From contig NW_003135353.1 in NCBI RefSeq assembly GCF_000003605.2, positions 1-34,670 of the forward strand: DNA of 34,670 bases. Direction: 5' to 3'. Source of the stretch: Saccoglossus kowalevskii (taxonomy: Eukaryota; Hemichordata; Enteropneusta; Harrimaniidae). Positions 11,981 to 23,903 of the stretch are shown in pieces (within the stretch, counting starts at the first letter, position 1; the number at the start of each line of letters is the position of its first letter). The notes under the pieces were generated by a model. The model was not told the origin of the DNA. It was given only the letters and a program-made list of their open reading frames with translations, and ran no database searches. A program made the position numbers and the translations under genes.

Positions 11981-12450
11981 AGACTTGTGAGCAAGAAGGC
12001 TGTTTGGTAATGTTAAATTACAATATATTTGCAGGTATATTTTCTGCGATATTCATAAAAAAGACGCTTTGTGTACAATTTATTATTGACGTCCCGACGG
12101 CGTGCGCCGTGAATCAACTAAGAACGAGACTTGTTGAAGTTGACAAACCGGTGAATATCAATGCGCATGCGTAATTGGAAACCACAAATAGTCTATTTGG
12201 CCATATATACATCGAAGTCTCTAGTGTGTTATTCTTATGAAAAGTAAAGTTACGTCAAAGTGATTTTAAGAATAAATTGCGGGTTATTTTTACAATAATC
12301 TAAGGAAACTCGCTATTCATCGTCTCTATACTGTGACGTACCGGGAGATATGTATTGATAAAGACGGAGTACATGATTTGTCTAAATAATTAATCCAAAA
12401 TCTGGATTTATTTTAAAAGTTATATCGCACACGAAGTAACGACTGCTTAC

Positions 12451-12530
12451 AATGCTAGTACATGGCAAGGTAAATTCTGCGTGCGTGACTCGAACCGATG
12501 ATCGTCAGGTAAACTGCATCTCTACCTTAA
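12451..12530 (-). mobile_element. tRNA-derived SINE fragment, copy 1
   Basis: Read on the minus strand it has ggtagagatgcag (D-arm-like), then ggttcgagtc (close to the B-box GGTTCGANTCC), then acgcacgcag. The 55-base segment 12451-12505 is repeated exactly at 15613-15667. The T-stem does not pair well and no acceptor stem is visible, so it is a SINE head and not a functional tRNA. Confidence 0.7.
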
Positions 12531-14550
12531 ATGACATTAGATAATGTCAAAGAAATATTATTTTCTATTACTATTTTTACAAAATTCTACACTTTAATAT
12601 TTCAACGTCACTTTTTGTTTTTCTCCTTTAATGAAATGTACATTGTACTACTAGATCAGAAGAAAACAATTACAAAACAAAAACAATATAGAGTACTGAC
12701 GCCTTTCATAGAAATGGTTATGCTTATTATCATACTTCTAGCGTTAAATGCGATTGTAACTTGAACTTATCTTGTTCATTGCGACTCATAAATTTTAAAT
12801 GTCAAATTTTCGATTAAACAAAACTGAATTCAATTCTTAGTCACATAACTGAATTGCAGTTGATTGCCGAATGGATTGTGACTGTGGACCAGAGCTGCGT
12901 TGAAATGCATGTTAGGAGGTGCGATAAGGTAACCACTAAGGTGTCACCAAGTTGCATTTATGTTGCGGTCACGTGCAGTCATGACAACGCATGCAAAGTA
13001 TTAAGACTAATGGTTGAACAATTAACAATGTCGATTATAAGGGGAGAAGAGAACCGGGCATACAGTGACGATTGTAGTTACAATAAATACCTGGCTATGT
13101 TTTACTACTAGTGTATTTGTGGCTGAATGGTGCGTATAAAGTGTCGAGCAAACCCACGGCACTACTCACTGCCTCGCGAGTTACCCATTCCCCGATGCAA
13201 TCACTTTCTGTACATTAACCAGACGAGCCACTCACTTATAACAACCCCTCCACGTGAGACTATTTATTAAAAATATAACTCATAACTCTTCGAAATAATC
13301 TCAAATATGTTTTATTGTGTAGTGACATAAGCTGGTCTGCGCCCGAATCTCAATTCCTACTTTGTATAAGTAAATCATGACGTAATAAGGGTTATATTTT
13401 ATTTGTTTCTGTCACAAACAAGATTGCGCATTATTGTATCTTTCAAAATTTCTCATAAATAGGAATTGACATAATTTGTTATTGGTATATCGTCTTCTGT
13501 AGATGATTTAATAGTATGTTATTATGCGCAAATGAGTAACTGAATATTAGAAGACACTGGTGTTGTTTGTATCGTCGTCATAGTGACGGATCGAAGGGAA
13601 GATACGCGCAAAAATCTGCACTACTCGGCGTTAAAGTCTTACTGTCCACTTCTCCATGCAACCCAATTTACTATGAATTGCACCCTTGAATGCACTTCGA
13701 AATAAATTCAGATTAATCGACTCCGAGAAAGAAACGTAGTGGAATTAAATTTATACTCGCTTATACCGCCCGAGTGCCGCACATGTTCGCGACTTTGTAG
13801 CCATGGTAACAGTAAGATGTTATGTTAGTTCGAAAGAGAGGAATACGATCATCCCATATTATGTCAATTTCAATCAAGTCGGTGTATATGGAGTTCAATG
13901 CAGCCAGTGGGGGCGGTAATAGAACAGTTGTTGTCTATACTTCACTCATGTTAAGCGTATTTAGGTAAATAAAAGAAATGGTTTATGCACCAATGGCGTT
14001 GTCATGGCGATTAAATTCTAATCACACAGGTGAAATCCAACTATTCTTTGTAAGCTTTCCCCTTTGTCCCAACCAGATTTCCTTGTCTTTATATGGCACG
14101 CGGTTTAATTATCGCCATCTTACATACCCAACTACCATATCAATGGACTTTTGGATTATTTAAAAAAAAAAAAAAAAAAATCCCACAGAGTTATATTGAA
14201 TAAGAAAAATCATTCGAAGTGATGACCTTTTTCAGTAGCGTAATGCTATGTAGAATTCATTCCGAGTTTAAACCAGTACCCCACGGAACGCAAATATTCT
14301 CTGTAGCTAGGATGGAAACAGCTGGAGGTGGGGGGTCATGTCTTTTTTGCGGTAAGCGACGAGAGTTTGCATGGCTTGTCCCACAGTCATTTTTAATTGT
14401 TGTAATGTTATTAGTGACATACAATTAAATTCATTAGATGCATTGTAGTATTCTTATTCAGCACCATTACAGAAGTAAATCATTACAATTTGCACATCTA
14501 TCCTCACTGAATCTTGTAGTTATTTATTTTTCACTCTGTTGAAAATCGAA
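12531..14550. other. Non-coding stretch with a 3' poly-A-like run
   Basis: No gene is supported. An A-run at about 14161-14180 could be the tail of an old plus-strand retroposed copy, but the sequence before it is not recognisable and no target-site duplication was found. Short open frames at 12.53-13.11 and 13.98-14.43 kb lack recognisable domains. Confidence 0.45.
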
Positions 14551-14552
14551 TC

Positions 14553-14824
14553 ATGCGACATTTGCGTTGATAAACATTGATTTTCCCATAATCCAGTGCG
14601 CTCTTCTAATTGAATCACAAGTACGAGATTTGACCTGAGCGCGACTTGCACTAATTAACGCCGGTGATTCCTTCAATACCTAGTCACCTAAAAACACCTA
14701 ATTAAAGCTTGGTAACGTCTCAGTTTGTACTCGTTGATCTGCGAAACAGTCAACGTCGCCATCTTTGTTTATATGAGACCCATATATCTCGCGCATGCGT
14801 GGCGCGACGACTACCGCCCTTTAA
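14553..14824 (+). mobile_element. MITE family B, copy 3 (right end present)
   Basis: It is closely related to copy 2 (6600-6846) and ends with cgcgacgactaccgccct followed by TTAA (14821-14824). That end is the reverse complement of the left end of copy 1, which identifies an inverted terminal repeat. The left terminus of this copy is not visible. Confidence 0.8.
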
Positions 14825-15612
14825 AAGAAGAATATTTTTTATAACAGTAAACTTGTCAAAGATTTTTTTTATGTCAAGTATCGTATCAGCTTTGGTTCTC
14901 ATTCAGTCATGTTTCGCAGATTACATATGTTCTTGCCATTGTTGATTTATGACGTAATCTTGCGTGATGCATAACACACGTCTCTCATCATGTTGTGTTA
15001 TATCAATATTTGGCTTGTCGCTTAGTGTATTCCTTTTGATTTCCGCGACCGACATCTTTTTCGAGAATAGGTAAGTTTCTTTCATTGCAAACTGTTAACT
15101 TTTACTGATCAATCCATGTGATCTAATTTCAGACGGAAGTTATTCTCTCATAATAAACATGCGTCAGATTACAACTAAACCCTTACCTTTTAAACAAAGA
15201 TTTTTATTTTCCAGTGACATTTCTTTTAATCAGCCAAGCCGTGAGGCAGTCTCTCTAAGCTAAACAGGTGATTGACGAGAAAATGCAACGAGTCGGCCGT
15301 GATTACACATGCAAAATGCAGGCGTGCCGAGTACATCTGAGTCGTTTTTTTCTGTTTCATCATCGGTCTATTTTTCTATCGTTACATGACATACGCATGC
15401 GACAACCACGACGAAGTTTGTGGGGAAAAAATAGCAACAACTGGTGCAATCGAATATAAATACAAGTAAAACTCGCCAAATGCGTGGTGTAACTTATTTG
15501 GAAATGAGTAAACCTAAAAACTATGCGATTTATTTCCGCAAATCTCCCCATACTCGCTCTTAAGTTTAATACCAATAAAAAGTTGCTGAAGTAAAGCATG
15601 TGCATAAGAACG

Positions 15613-15667
15613 AATGCTAGTACATGGCAAGGTAAATTCTGCGTGCGTGACTCGAACCGATGATCGT
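15613..15667 (-). mobile_element. tRNA-derived SINE fragment, copy 2
   Basis: All 55 bases are identical to 12451-12505, including the B-box-like ggttcgagtc on the minus strand. The D-arm-like part present in copy 1 is absent, so it is 5'-truncated or recombined. Confidence 0.8.
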
Positions 15668-18600
15668 GTAAGGCAGCATTTATGTGCAAAGTACATTGTT
15701 TGTTGACGCGATATTCGAAGCGCTTGTAACTGTGATTCTCCCGGGCCGTTTGCACAATTTATCGAAAATTGGCCTACCGAAAACAAGTTCGTTGTCTATT
15801 GGTGTTGTTAATATATATATATACGCTTACATGAATCGTTAAGGCTGTATTATATATAATTAAATTTAATCCCATTTATTCTAAACCGTGGTGATTACTG
15901 AACATTTTAGGAACTTCAAGGTGAAAGTCGCTTTAACCATTGAAGGAAAAGACAGATTTTTTTCTTAGTTTATTGATTAAAAAAACCTTGTCAGTAATTA
16001 GGGTTTACAGGTAAAGTACTTTCCTCAAAACGCCACGCCCTACGCACAAGACTGAACGCCTCCCTGCATATGTCCCATGGGCTCTATATTGCATGTATAT
16101 TTCAAACTAGTTCACCTATTTGTCGTGCCATGAAAACAAATACATTAGCCTGGCGTAATAGTATATGCTTACAATATGCAAAATTTCTACCATTAAATAT
16201 TCCGTGAATTGACACATTTTCTGAAACTAACGAACATGTGACCAGCATACTAATTATCGTAGCTCGTAGGGCTTGTATCCTCCCCGATTAGAGCGGCGTT
16301 GTTAGCTTCTTTAGTTGAGTCTTCGTCGCCATTATTTTGAAACCAGGGCAACAAGAACACATATCTATATCTCCGAGTGTTTCCTATTTTACATTAATTG
16401 CCTCCGAGTGAATTGTGTCGTAGCCTAATTATCCCGGTGGCAACTTGAAAGCCAGCAGGGTCGCTCTTTAACTTATACCTCGCATATTCGTTGTACACTC
16501 ATATTATTATCGGCATGCACCGTTAGTCAAAAGACGTTCTTGAAATATACCGACACCGACTGTGCGTAACCATGGTATTCCCGATGAAATTACCAAGGTA
16601 TTCAACAGATTCGTAACGTGGTTATCTCAATTTTATCGAGTATGCACGCTCTCTACTTGTACCTCCTTTCTAAGACCATGCGGAATGTTTGAACTGTTTT
16701 GATAATTCGAAAAAAATGTACACCACTCAACAAGAAACGCTTTTGTCCAACACCAAACTGTTGAGTATGTAACATTGTAACGCACTAAAATTGTAAGTTG
16801 TAAATGTGAAGCAGACGAAGCTTCATTTTGGAACTATAAATATGAATGCGTTTCAAGAAAGAAAAAATGTTCATTTGGAAGTATGACATTTTGCTCCCAT
16901 AATTTGACCTTATTAATCAGTTACGTAGTTGAGAAACATAACAGAGGTTTATAGATAGTACAATAGCAATGTTATTCAAACGCCGATTTCAGTAAGTATG
17001 ATTCACATGGTCCACCGTGTTACATACAAATGACAGTTCCAATATTCTGAGTTGTCGCGCACTACACAGTTTTAATAGTATCATATCAGAAATTATCAGG
17101 GAACCAATTATTGGCAAATATCATTGCTCTGCTATGCATTGTCGCCTGCTATGCCACAGTACCCTAGTTCAGACTATCAGGCATAAATTGTGGCAGCCGT
17201 GAGGAATTACTTCCAAGTTGATGGGTCGTGGCCATTATTGCTGATGTCATTACCATTGCCATCAACTCGTGATCAGCGCATAATCCCGAGTATTTACCCA
17301 TGACATTCCACTGTGTATGACGTATGTTAACATGAACTACGAACCGGAACATTATGGTGAGTCCAAAACTGACTATATATCCGATGTGAGGCACGTCGTG
17401 TGAGCGCGGATGTAGGTAGGGGCTTGGGGAGTGTTCACGCAGAAAACAAATCACACACATTTTCACAAAGGAATCGTATCAGCTTGCGCTACTCAGTAGG
17501 CTGCGTTGTAGGATTTAAATCTGTGTCGCGTCCAAACATGATGTAGTCTAAGCGTTATATTTCTTACTTGTCAGGTCCGTTTGAAATTTGCAATTGCTTG
17601 AATTTTATTGTGTATATTGTAATTGCTTGCTGACAAAATACGTTCCTGCTTCATTGAATAACAAACACCATTGCACACTGACTTACCCCAGCGTGTATTG
17701 AAATGATTCCAATCGCCAGATGTCACCATTGGAATCCGTCATCATATATTTTAACTCAAAACACTAAAGCTTCAGCAAAAAACCGTTATGACTACTGTCC
17801 TAGGGGCTGGTCATATTTTAATATAACACAATACCTATGTATATTCCTAAAATAGTCACAATCAGACATCGAATCCGCCTGTTGTCCGTTACCCTAGCAA
17901 CAAAGCAGCGCGTTTGTCACGTGATCCGTTACTCATCTGATGTCACCTATTTATTACACGCTGTGCTCTGTGATCACTGGGTGGCTCGATTACGCCGATC
18001 GTTACTGTAAGCAGGGTTGGTCGACAGATCTCGGATTTCCGTAACAAACATCAATACGTTAATTTATTCGTTATTCTGACTAGAATGTGTGTTGTTTAGT
18101 AATTAAGTTTTCAAGCGTCGTCAACGCATTCAACATCATAATATATTAATATCATTCATGGTATGCAACTCGCCGGAACTGGGCTCCAGTAAAATAGTTA
18201 GGTAGGTAAACCTTGTTGTGAAATCAACATGCGTGCCGTTGTGTTGCTTCCATGTAATCGACATAGTGTGTATTCCACTGCGGCGCGCAAAATCTTTATC
18301 ACCTCCGTGTCTATTTCGTTATCACGATTCAGCTGCGTAGATTTCCCAACATATCGGCAGTTTTTATTGAACCTAACCCGTATTAATTTATAATACATAT
18401 TTTCAGCGGTTTCGCACCAACAAATCATAACAAGAACGAAGGATATTAGGCTCCTACATCTAAGACTTACAACAAGTGGCGGCATTGCATTTAGCGTGTA
18501 TCGGAAACGACTCCAAAAACGGAATCAGATACATATTTCGCGAGTGAATCAACATTAAAAAATATTTCATAATTGCGTGTTGCTCAGTTTCATCCTCATA

Positions 18601-18940
18601 ACATACCCCGCTCCAGCTTGGTACATACATATGCTCACCCAGCGTGAAGTCTATTGTTACATGTTACAAACGCAAAAGTATGGCAGGCATGGTTTACTGC
18701 ATGGCTGCATGGTTTACCGTACCGACCGCTCATCACCAGGTTTTACCATCTTTGGCAGTCACTTAAAAAGTTTCTGAATTCATACGTAGATAACGTGAGC
18801 AACAGTTCCGATCCAATCTACGGAAATGCGGTATATTTCGAACTTATAACTTGACAAGTTGACATCTATTACTTAAGTACACTTTAAACGGCTGTATAAA
18901 TTAGACATTGACATGCAATTATCGACGAACTAAAAGTGTT
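15668..18940. other. Intergenic stretch with no recognised feature
   Basis: I see AT-rich sequence without convincing exons, RNA genes or repeats. Open frames at 17.16-17.47 and 18.20-18.49 kb on the minus strand show no family resemblance. Confidence 0.4.
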
Positions 18941-18959
18941 AATTTGGGCATTTGTGAGT

Positions 18960-19040
18960 AAAACCTGGTACTGGCTGATTATGTGCTGACCTCACGCCGG
19001 GTATAGGTCATGGATTCGACATCCGGGGTTAGATTGTCCC
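18960..19040 (+). mobile_element. Possible degenerate tRNA-derived SINE head
   Basis: ggattcgacatcc (19012-19024) resembles a B-box, and tactggctgatta about 40 bases upstream loosely resembles an A-box. The following 300 bases could be a SINE body. There is no second copy in the window, so this is weak. Confidence 0.25.
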
Positions 19041-20495
19041 TATCAACGGTAATACTTTCCGTAAATGAGAACATTCCGTGCATCTCACAATCTCGCGTCA
19101 TGGTGTTGTATTCGTGAACTCCTTCTGTCTAAGAGTGTACATTTATTGGCTGGTTTGTGACTGGGTGCTTGTTCTCATCTTCTGTATAACCTTGCGGCAC
19201 CTCGACAATGTGTCCTTGTAACAAATGGAACTCACATCTGTCACTGTAGAGTGGATACCAGGGCGGGTACAACAGTGACAAATCCAGGGGTGCGATATGA
19301 GTCATCTGAGACTCGGACCTCCATCACTTGCCCAGCTCTAAGTTGACCGCCCTTATAGAAGAGCAACAATGATCGATCGACTTAATTCTAATTGATTTAA
19401 TGCTCGTTTCGCTCCAGACAGACGGACATAAAACTTTAACATTGATTTTGTTTTGTGAAATGAGCGGGGTCATTGGCCGTGTTTGGACTCATATTTTGAT
19501 TCAAATGAAACAATTTTTTAATTCTTTTCTCTGGTACTTGTCCAGTTATTGACGCGTCGTTCGAATTTTATTGCTGTTCAATTTTGTATAGATCTCTGTT
19601 TAATGTTTGCTTCAATATTTGGAAATAATAATAATCTGTATCATTATTTGACAACAATGAGATAGAAAGGTCAGTTAGGATTAACGAGATTTTCTCGTTT
19701 CGTAGAATCCACTGCGAGATAGATTGAATGTCCCCCAGAAAGGGAACACCTTGACACTTCCTCTCGAATGAAACACCAGTCTTACAGAGTCGATCCAACG
19801 CTCTTCATGGAAACAACTCAAGTTTCCGTGTGCTTGCTGGCTCTGTTGACAATAAGTTCTAAAAAGCACGTGACAAATGCAAATACGTTCTATGCGTTTT
19901 TCCCCTCGTCCTGGATGTAAACATGCTTTTTGTCTACATTTTGTGAACGCACGAGGAATATAGAAATAAATTTAGTGTATGAAAATAATTCATCAGCGTG
20001 TTCATGTCTATTTATATAGTCTGACTCCAAAATAATGCGTCACCATTAGCCTGACGAGGTCGCAAATGGGCGTGAAATTTCTGGGCATTCCAAATTTTGA
20101 AAACTACAATAAAAGTCTGGTAAACTTTTCTCAGCCTCGGTCTCGTTGCAGAATAAGTTAAATCGGATAAATTAACGTTACTCAGAATCCATTAGTGGCG
20201 TAATGCCTACATGAATATCTCGGAATTAATACATTGATATCGACAATGTGTTACGAGATAATCCAGCAGCCTACAATAATTTATCGACTACAAACAAAAG
20301 TATGGAGGAACACCGCCCGCATTTTCCGGTTCCGCCAATAATGAACTTACGGTTTCGGTTTTAAAATGAGTTCTGGTAATTTTCACAAGCCTATAGCCTC
20401 GACATTCCCAAGATATGGTTTGAATTTTTCTTAGAACATAAATATTGAATAAAATATCATAAATAACGTTTTTAGGCCAATAAAAAGGCAGACTA
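19041..20495. other. Intergenic stretch with no recognised feature
   Basis: No gene or clear repeat was found here. Open frames at 19.57-19.87 kb on the minus strand have no recognisable domain. Confidence 0.4.
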
Positions 20496-20658
20496 TTAAG
20501 GCGGGAGGTTCGTCACCTGCGCACGCGCGGGAATTGAGTCGCGAGCGGCGATAACACACGCTGAAAACGCAAAAGCTCATGGGAAGACGCTTTTTTTGTA
20601 AACAATGACACGCTATGACCATTTGACGCATGCGCAGGTGACGACTCCCGCGCTTTAA
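20496..20658 (+). mobile_element. MITE family A, copy 2
   Basis: It is 163 bp between two intact TTAA sites (20496-20499 and 20655-20658). The termini are inverted: ggcgggaggttcgtcacctg on the left and caggtgacgactcccgcgct on the right. The interior matches copy 1 in the same orientation. The very CpG-rich ends contrast with the AT-rich surroundings. Confidence 0.9.
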
Positions 20659-21334
20659 ATAAGTAATATGGGTGTTATAACAACGTTAAGAACTAAAAAC
20701 GTTTTTATTTAGTAAGCACTTAACTGTTTATTCTTTCATTGAATCAATGGAACAAATGCTAAATACCGTGACAGAGCTGCAAAAAGCACCAGTTTTAGTT
20801 CACCGTATATCGCTTACATCGTTTCGCCACATGCTGTATCAAACAAATCGTCGTTTAATGATTTCGTCGATATTTCATCTTTCCAAGTCACTGGCATCTG
20901 TGATCCGACATGCATGTAATTCGGTTTGCGTTTCTAATGCTTTATTGTGTCCCAATGCAATTAACTGAAACGAATTTTTCGAAACAAACTCTTTGAGTGC
21001 CAGATATTTTTCTTGCCAAAAGATTATTGCAAATATTTTCACATTTTTTGTGAAATTTTCACTACATTTCATTATCTTTATGGACCATACAGACAAGTTC
21101 ATGTATTGTTTTTAGTTACTGATCAAAAGGATTGTCAATTTTTATCAACTTTATATGTGGGAGAAGTAGATAGTACAAAACGTTGACAACGGAGCTCAAA
21201 GGATTATTGAATGTTTTGAATTACATTATAATTGGCATGCAACTAAGGAAATGTGAATTCAGTTAGCGGTCTCGTGTCACATACACAGGAAGAAAAACAA
21301 TACACTTTATTATTTCCTGGAGTTTATCGTTAGT

Positions 21335-21498
21335 TTAAAGAGGAGGAGTCGTCACCTGCGCATGCGTCAGATGGCCATAGCGTGTCATTGTTTACAAACA
21401 AGCGCCTACGCATGAGCCTTTGCGTTTTTAGCGTGTGTTGTTATTGTCGCTTGGGACTCAATTCCCGCGCTTGCGCAGGTGACGACCCACCGCTTTAA
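21335..21498 (-). mobile_element. MITE family A, copy 3 (inverted orientation)
   Basis: It is 164 bp bounded by TTAA at 21335-21338 and 21495-21498. The interior reads as the reverse complement of copies 1 and 2. Termini are aggaggagtcgtcacctgcg on the left and cgcaggtgacgacccaccgc on the right. It lies about 680 bases after copy 2. Confidence 0.9.
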
Positions 21499-21499
21499 T

Positions 21500-22850
21500 A
21501 TACATTACACCCGGTTTGTATTAGTACATATAAACCAAATAACACTGTTTTATAAAAGACGAACTCGAGAGAGTGACGTTCTACAATTTATGATTTGTTT
21601 GGTTACCACAACACGCCAAAATGTGAAATCACCGTAGATACCTTTACGAAGATTCTCATGAAATCTAACGCGTTTGACTTTTAATAATCCACTCTTTACT
21701 GTTCCTGTTGGAAATGTCTTACGGGTTAATCCACCATTGCAGATTACTTATTCCACTCATCTGCTGTATGTTTTTGACCCTGATTAAAAAGAACGCATAT
21801 TCAAGCTGTGAATTAGTACTGTAATGCAAACACACATAATTGGTGTGTATTAATTTAAAGCGCATGCGCAGTTGTGGATATTAAGGTATTTGGCACATCA
21901 ACATGTAATCTCGGACAAAATCTACCACAATATCTCAGATTTGTGAAACTGGCTGTCTAAGATATGAAATATTATTATACCCTAACAGCCAATCAGATTC
22001 GTGCATTTGGCGGTCAATATTGACTTCTTAGCTGTCTAAGAAATGCTGGTTCACCGTTGGGGTTTGTCGACGTTTTATCGGAGAATCACCTGTAAATTAT
22101 TAACGGGTCGAACAACATTTTCAGCTCAACGAGTATTATGTTCGATGTGAATACTTGTAACCAGGAGATAATCATCGAACAACACGATTATATCATTCGA
22201 TTCCAACGTAGTCGCCGCGCCGTGGACGTGACTAGCGCTATTTACTTGAATTTCGTCCGACATTCCAGATTTTGTTGACGTCGTATACCGACGTTAAAGG
22301 CTTCTATTTATTTCACAATGTTTTTTTTCATCAATGTAATTTTATAACGATACGGATTTTATTTACCGGAAATACGTTGTTATAATGCGTTTTATTCAGG
22401 TCCGATTGTAGTGTGCTATTTTGTTTGCTTGCGCGCGTCATGTATAAACTTCTGAAATGTCAGACAGTTCGTAGCTAGTTGTTACCTACAAAAATATTAA
22501 ATATGACAGTAATTTCGGAAGGAATTATAAAATATAAATACATACGGAAGTGAGACTAAACAGCTACTTGTGAAAAGATTCTGGATGTTGTTATTGAAAA
22601 CTTGGGCAAGAGATATCTTGCGATATGTTTGTTTTATTGGGTGACCGACAATTCTGTATATCCACCGAGGCTGGGGTTAATATTTCTATATTGTACACTT
22701 TTAAGGTGTTAATTGAGGAATCAATTACGTATTATTCGGGTGTCCACAAGCAATATATCAAATCGCGATGTTCGATATGGGTCCCATGCGACGTATACAA
22801 CGCATGTAAAATTCATTGTTTATTTACAGGAAATTCGAACGCCTGCATGC
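21500..22850. other. Intergenic stretch with no recognised feature
   Basis: AT-rich sequence with no supported gene. A possible plus-strand splice acceptor (tttacag near 22829) precedes the minisatellite but has no convincing partner. Confidence 0.4.
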
Positions 22851-22854
22851 ATGA

Positions 22855-23104
22855 TGACTGCGACGCGCTGTGTGGCGACTGCAGCGCGCTGCGTGACAAC
22901 TGTGGCGCGGTGTGTGACGACTGCGGCGCGATGTGTGGCCACTATGGCGCGCTGCGTGACGACTGTGGCGCGCTGTGTGGCGATTGTGGCGTATTGCGTG
23001 GCGACTGTGGTGCATTGCGTGGCGACTGAGACGCGTGTGTGACGACTATTGTGCGCTGTGTGACGCGCTGTGTGATGGGTATGACTCGCTGCGTGGCGAC
23101 TTGC
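22855..23104. repeat. 21-bp CpG-rich minisatellite with open reading frames
   Basis: About 12 diverged units follow the pattern gacgactgtggcgcgctgtgt. The period is a multiple of three. One plus frame therefore reads as cysteine-rich heptads (DDCGALC, GDCGALR) at the end of an open frame from 22625 to 23029, and other frames are open as well. Units degrade after about 23030. Openness in several frames on both strands argues against reading it as a gene. No other part of the window has this composition. Confidence 0.85.
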
Positions 23105-23690
23105 ACATCTTTAAGCAATAACGGTAACGTTGGATAAGTAACTGATATGGCGCCCTCCTAGCAACGCCAAGATCATTTAAGAATAATAATAAATAATACT
23201 ACCTGCGCAGTGAACGTTGAATCAATTTGGTTGTTCTGTTATTTACGAATAAACGAATAATATATACTGTCGGAATTGAGATTGAGCAAAAGGGGGGTAA
23301 TTCAGAGGATGACATCGGTTAAAGACATTGAATACACACTTTTCCTTTCAGTGACGACGGCCAGGGGTCACAAGCCGTGAAAACAAGACAAAGTGCCCTT
23401 CCAAGCAATGTACTTTGTGGGCATCTCTAGTGTCCACAAACAGGTACTTTATAAGAAAACTCACGTGGCCTTATTCTACGTGTCACGTAATTTTAACCGC
23501 ATTGAAAAGTATTCAGAAATACTACCCGTAATTTTAAGTAAAACACGTTGGAATAGCTACCCTTTTCTGACTCAACACGTGTCCACGTGTCACAGGGTAC
23601 CATGTGCAATTTAATTATTACCGTAGGCGACGTCATTCCTTAATACGTCATCGGCAAGCTAGAAACAAGGGTATACGATAGTAGCTACGC
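23105..23690. other. Intergenic stretch with a cluster of ACGTG/CACGT motifs
   Basis: Several ACGTG-type E-box-like motifs occur between about 23460 and 23600 (cacgtgg, acgtgtcacgt, acacgtgtccacgtgtcac). No gene is supported. This may be regulatory or chance. Confidence 0.3.
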
Positions 23691-23691
23691 A

Positions 23692-23821
23692 TACGGGCAA
23701 GACTGAAATCCCACACCACATATAATGGCGACGACAGTAATTACAGCTAACAGAATGTAGCACGTTGCCATAGTGATAGCACGAATGATGCGATACAGGC
23801 AGTAACACAACTGCAATATAC
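23692..23821 (-). CDS. Candidate 3' terminal exon encoding a membrane-spanning C terminus
   Basis: On the minus strand a plausible acceptor (tatattgcag) precedes an open frame of about 42 residues ending in TAG. It contains a long hydrophobic stretch (ATCYILLAVITVVAIICGVG) and ends in FQSCPYA. An ATTAAA, a common poly-A signal variant, lies downstream on that strand near 23615. No upstream exon was found and no family is recognised. It could be chance; an uninterrupted frame of this length is unremarkable in this DNA. Confidence 0.22.
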
Positions 23822-23903
23822 TGACATTAACTGTTAAAATATTGATGTTTCGTATAAAAGTAGGAGCTTCTAGGCGCCTATCTGTGATTTGTGCTTTGTA
23901 CAT

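Noticed and set aside
11731-11994. Minus-strand ORF of repeated IYLF residues
   Set aside because: It is the translation of the (TAAA)n microsatellite and runs through the 50-N gap.
12451-12530. tRNA gene on the minus strand
   Set aside because: The B-box is good but the T-stem does not pair and no acceptor stem is visible, so a SINE head fits better.
15360-15755. 131-residue minus-strand ORF
   Set aside because: It runs through the SINE fragment at 15613-15667, has no recognisable domain and no supporting splice or start signals.
22824-23015. Histidine/arginine-rich minus-strand ORF across the 21-bp minisatellite
   Set aside because: It is a by-product of a period divisible by three; frames on both strands are open and no start context or splice signal supports it.
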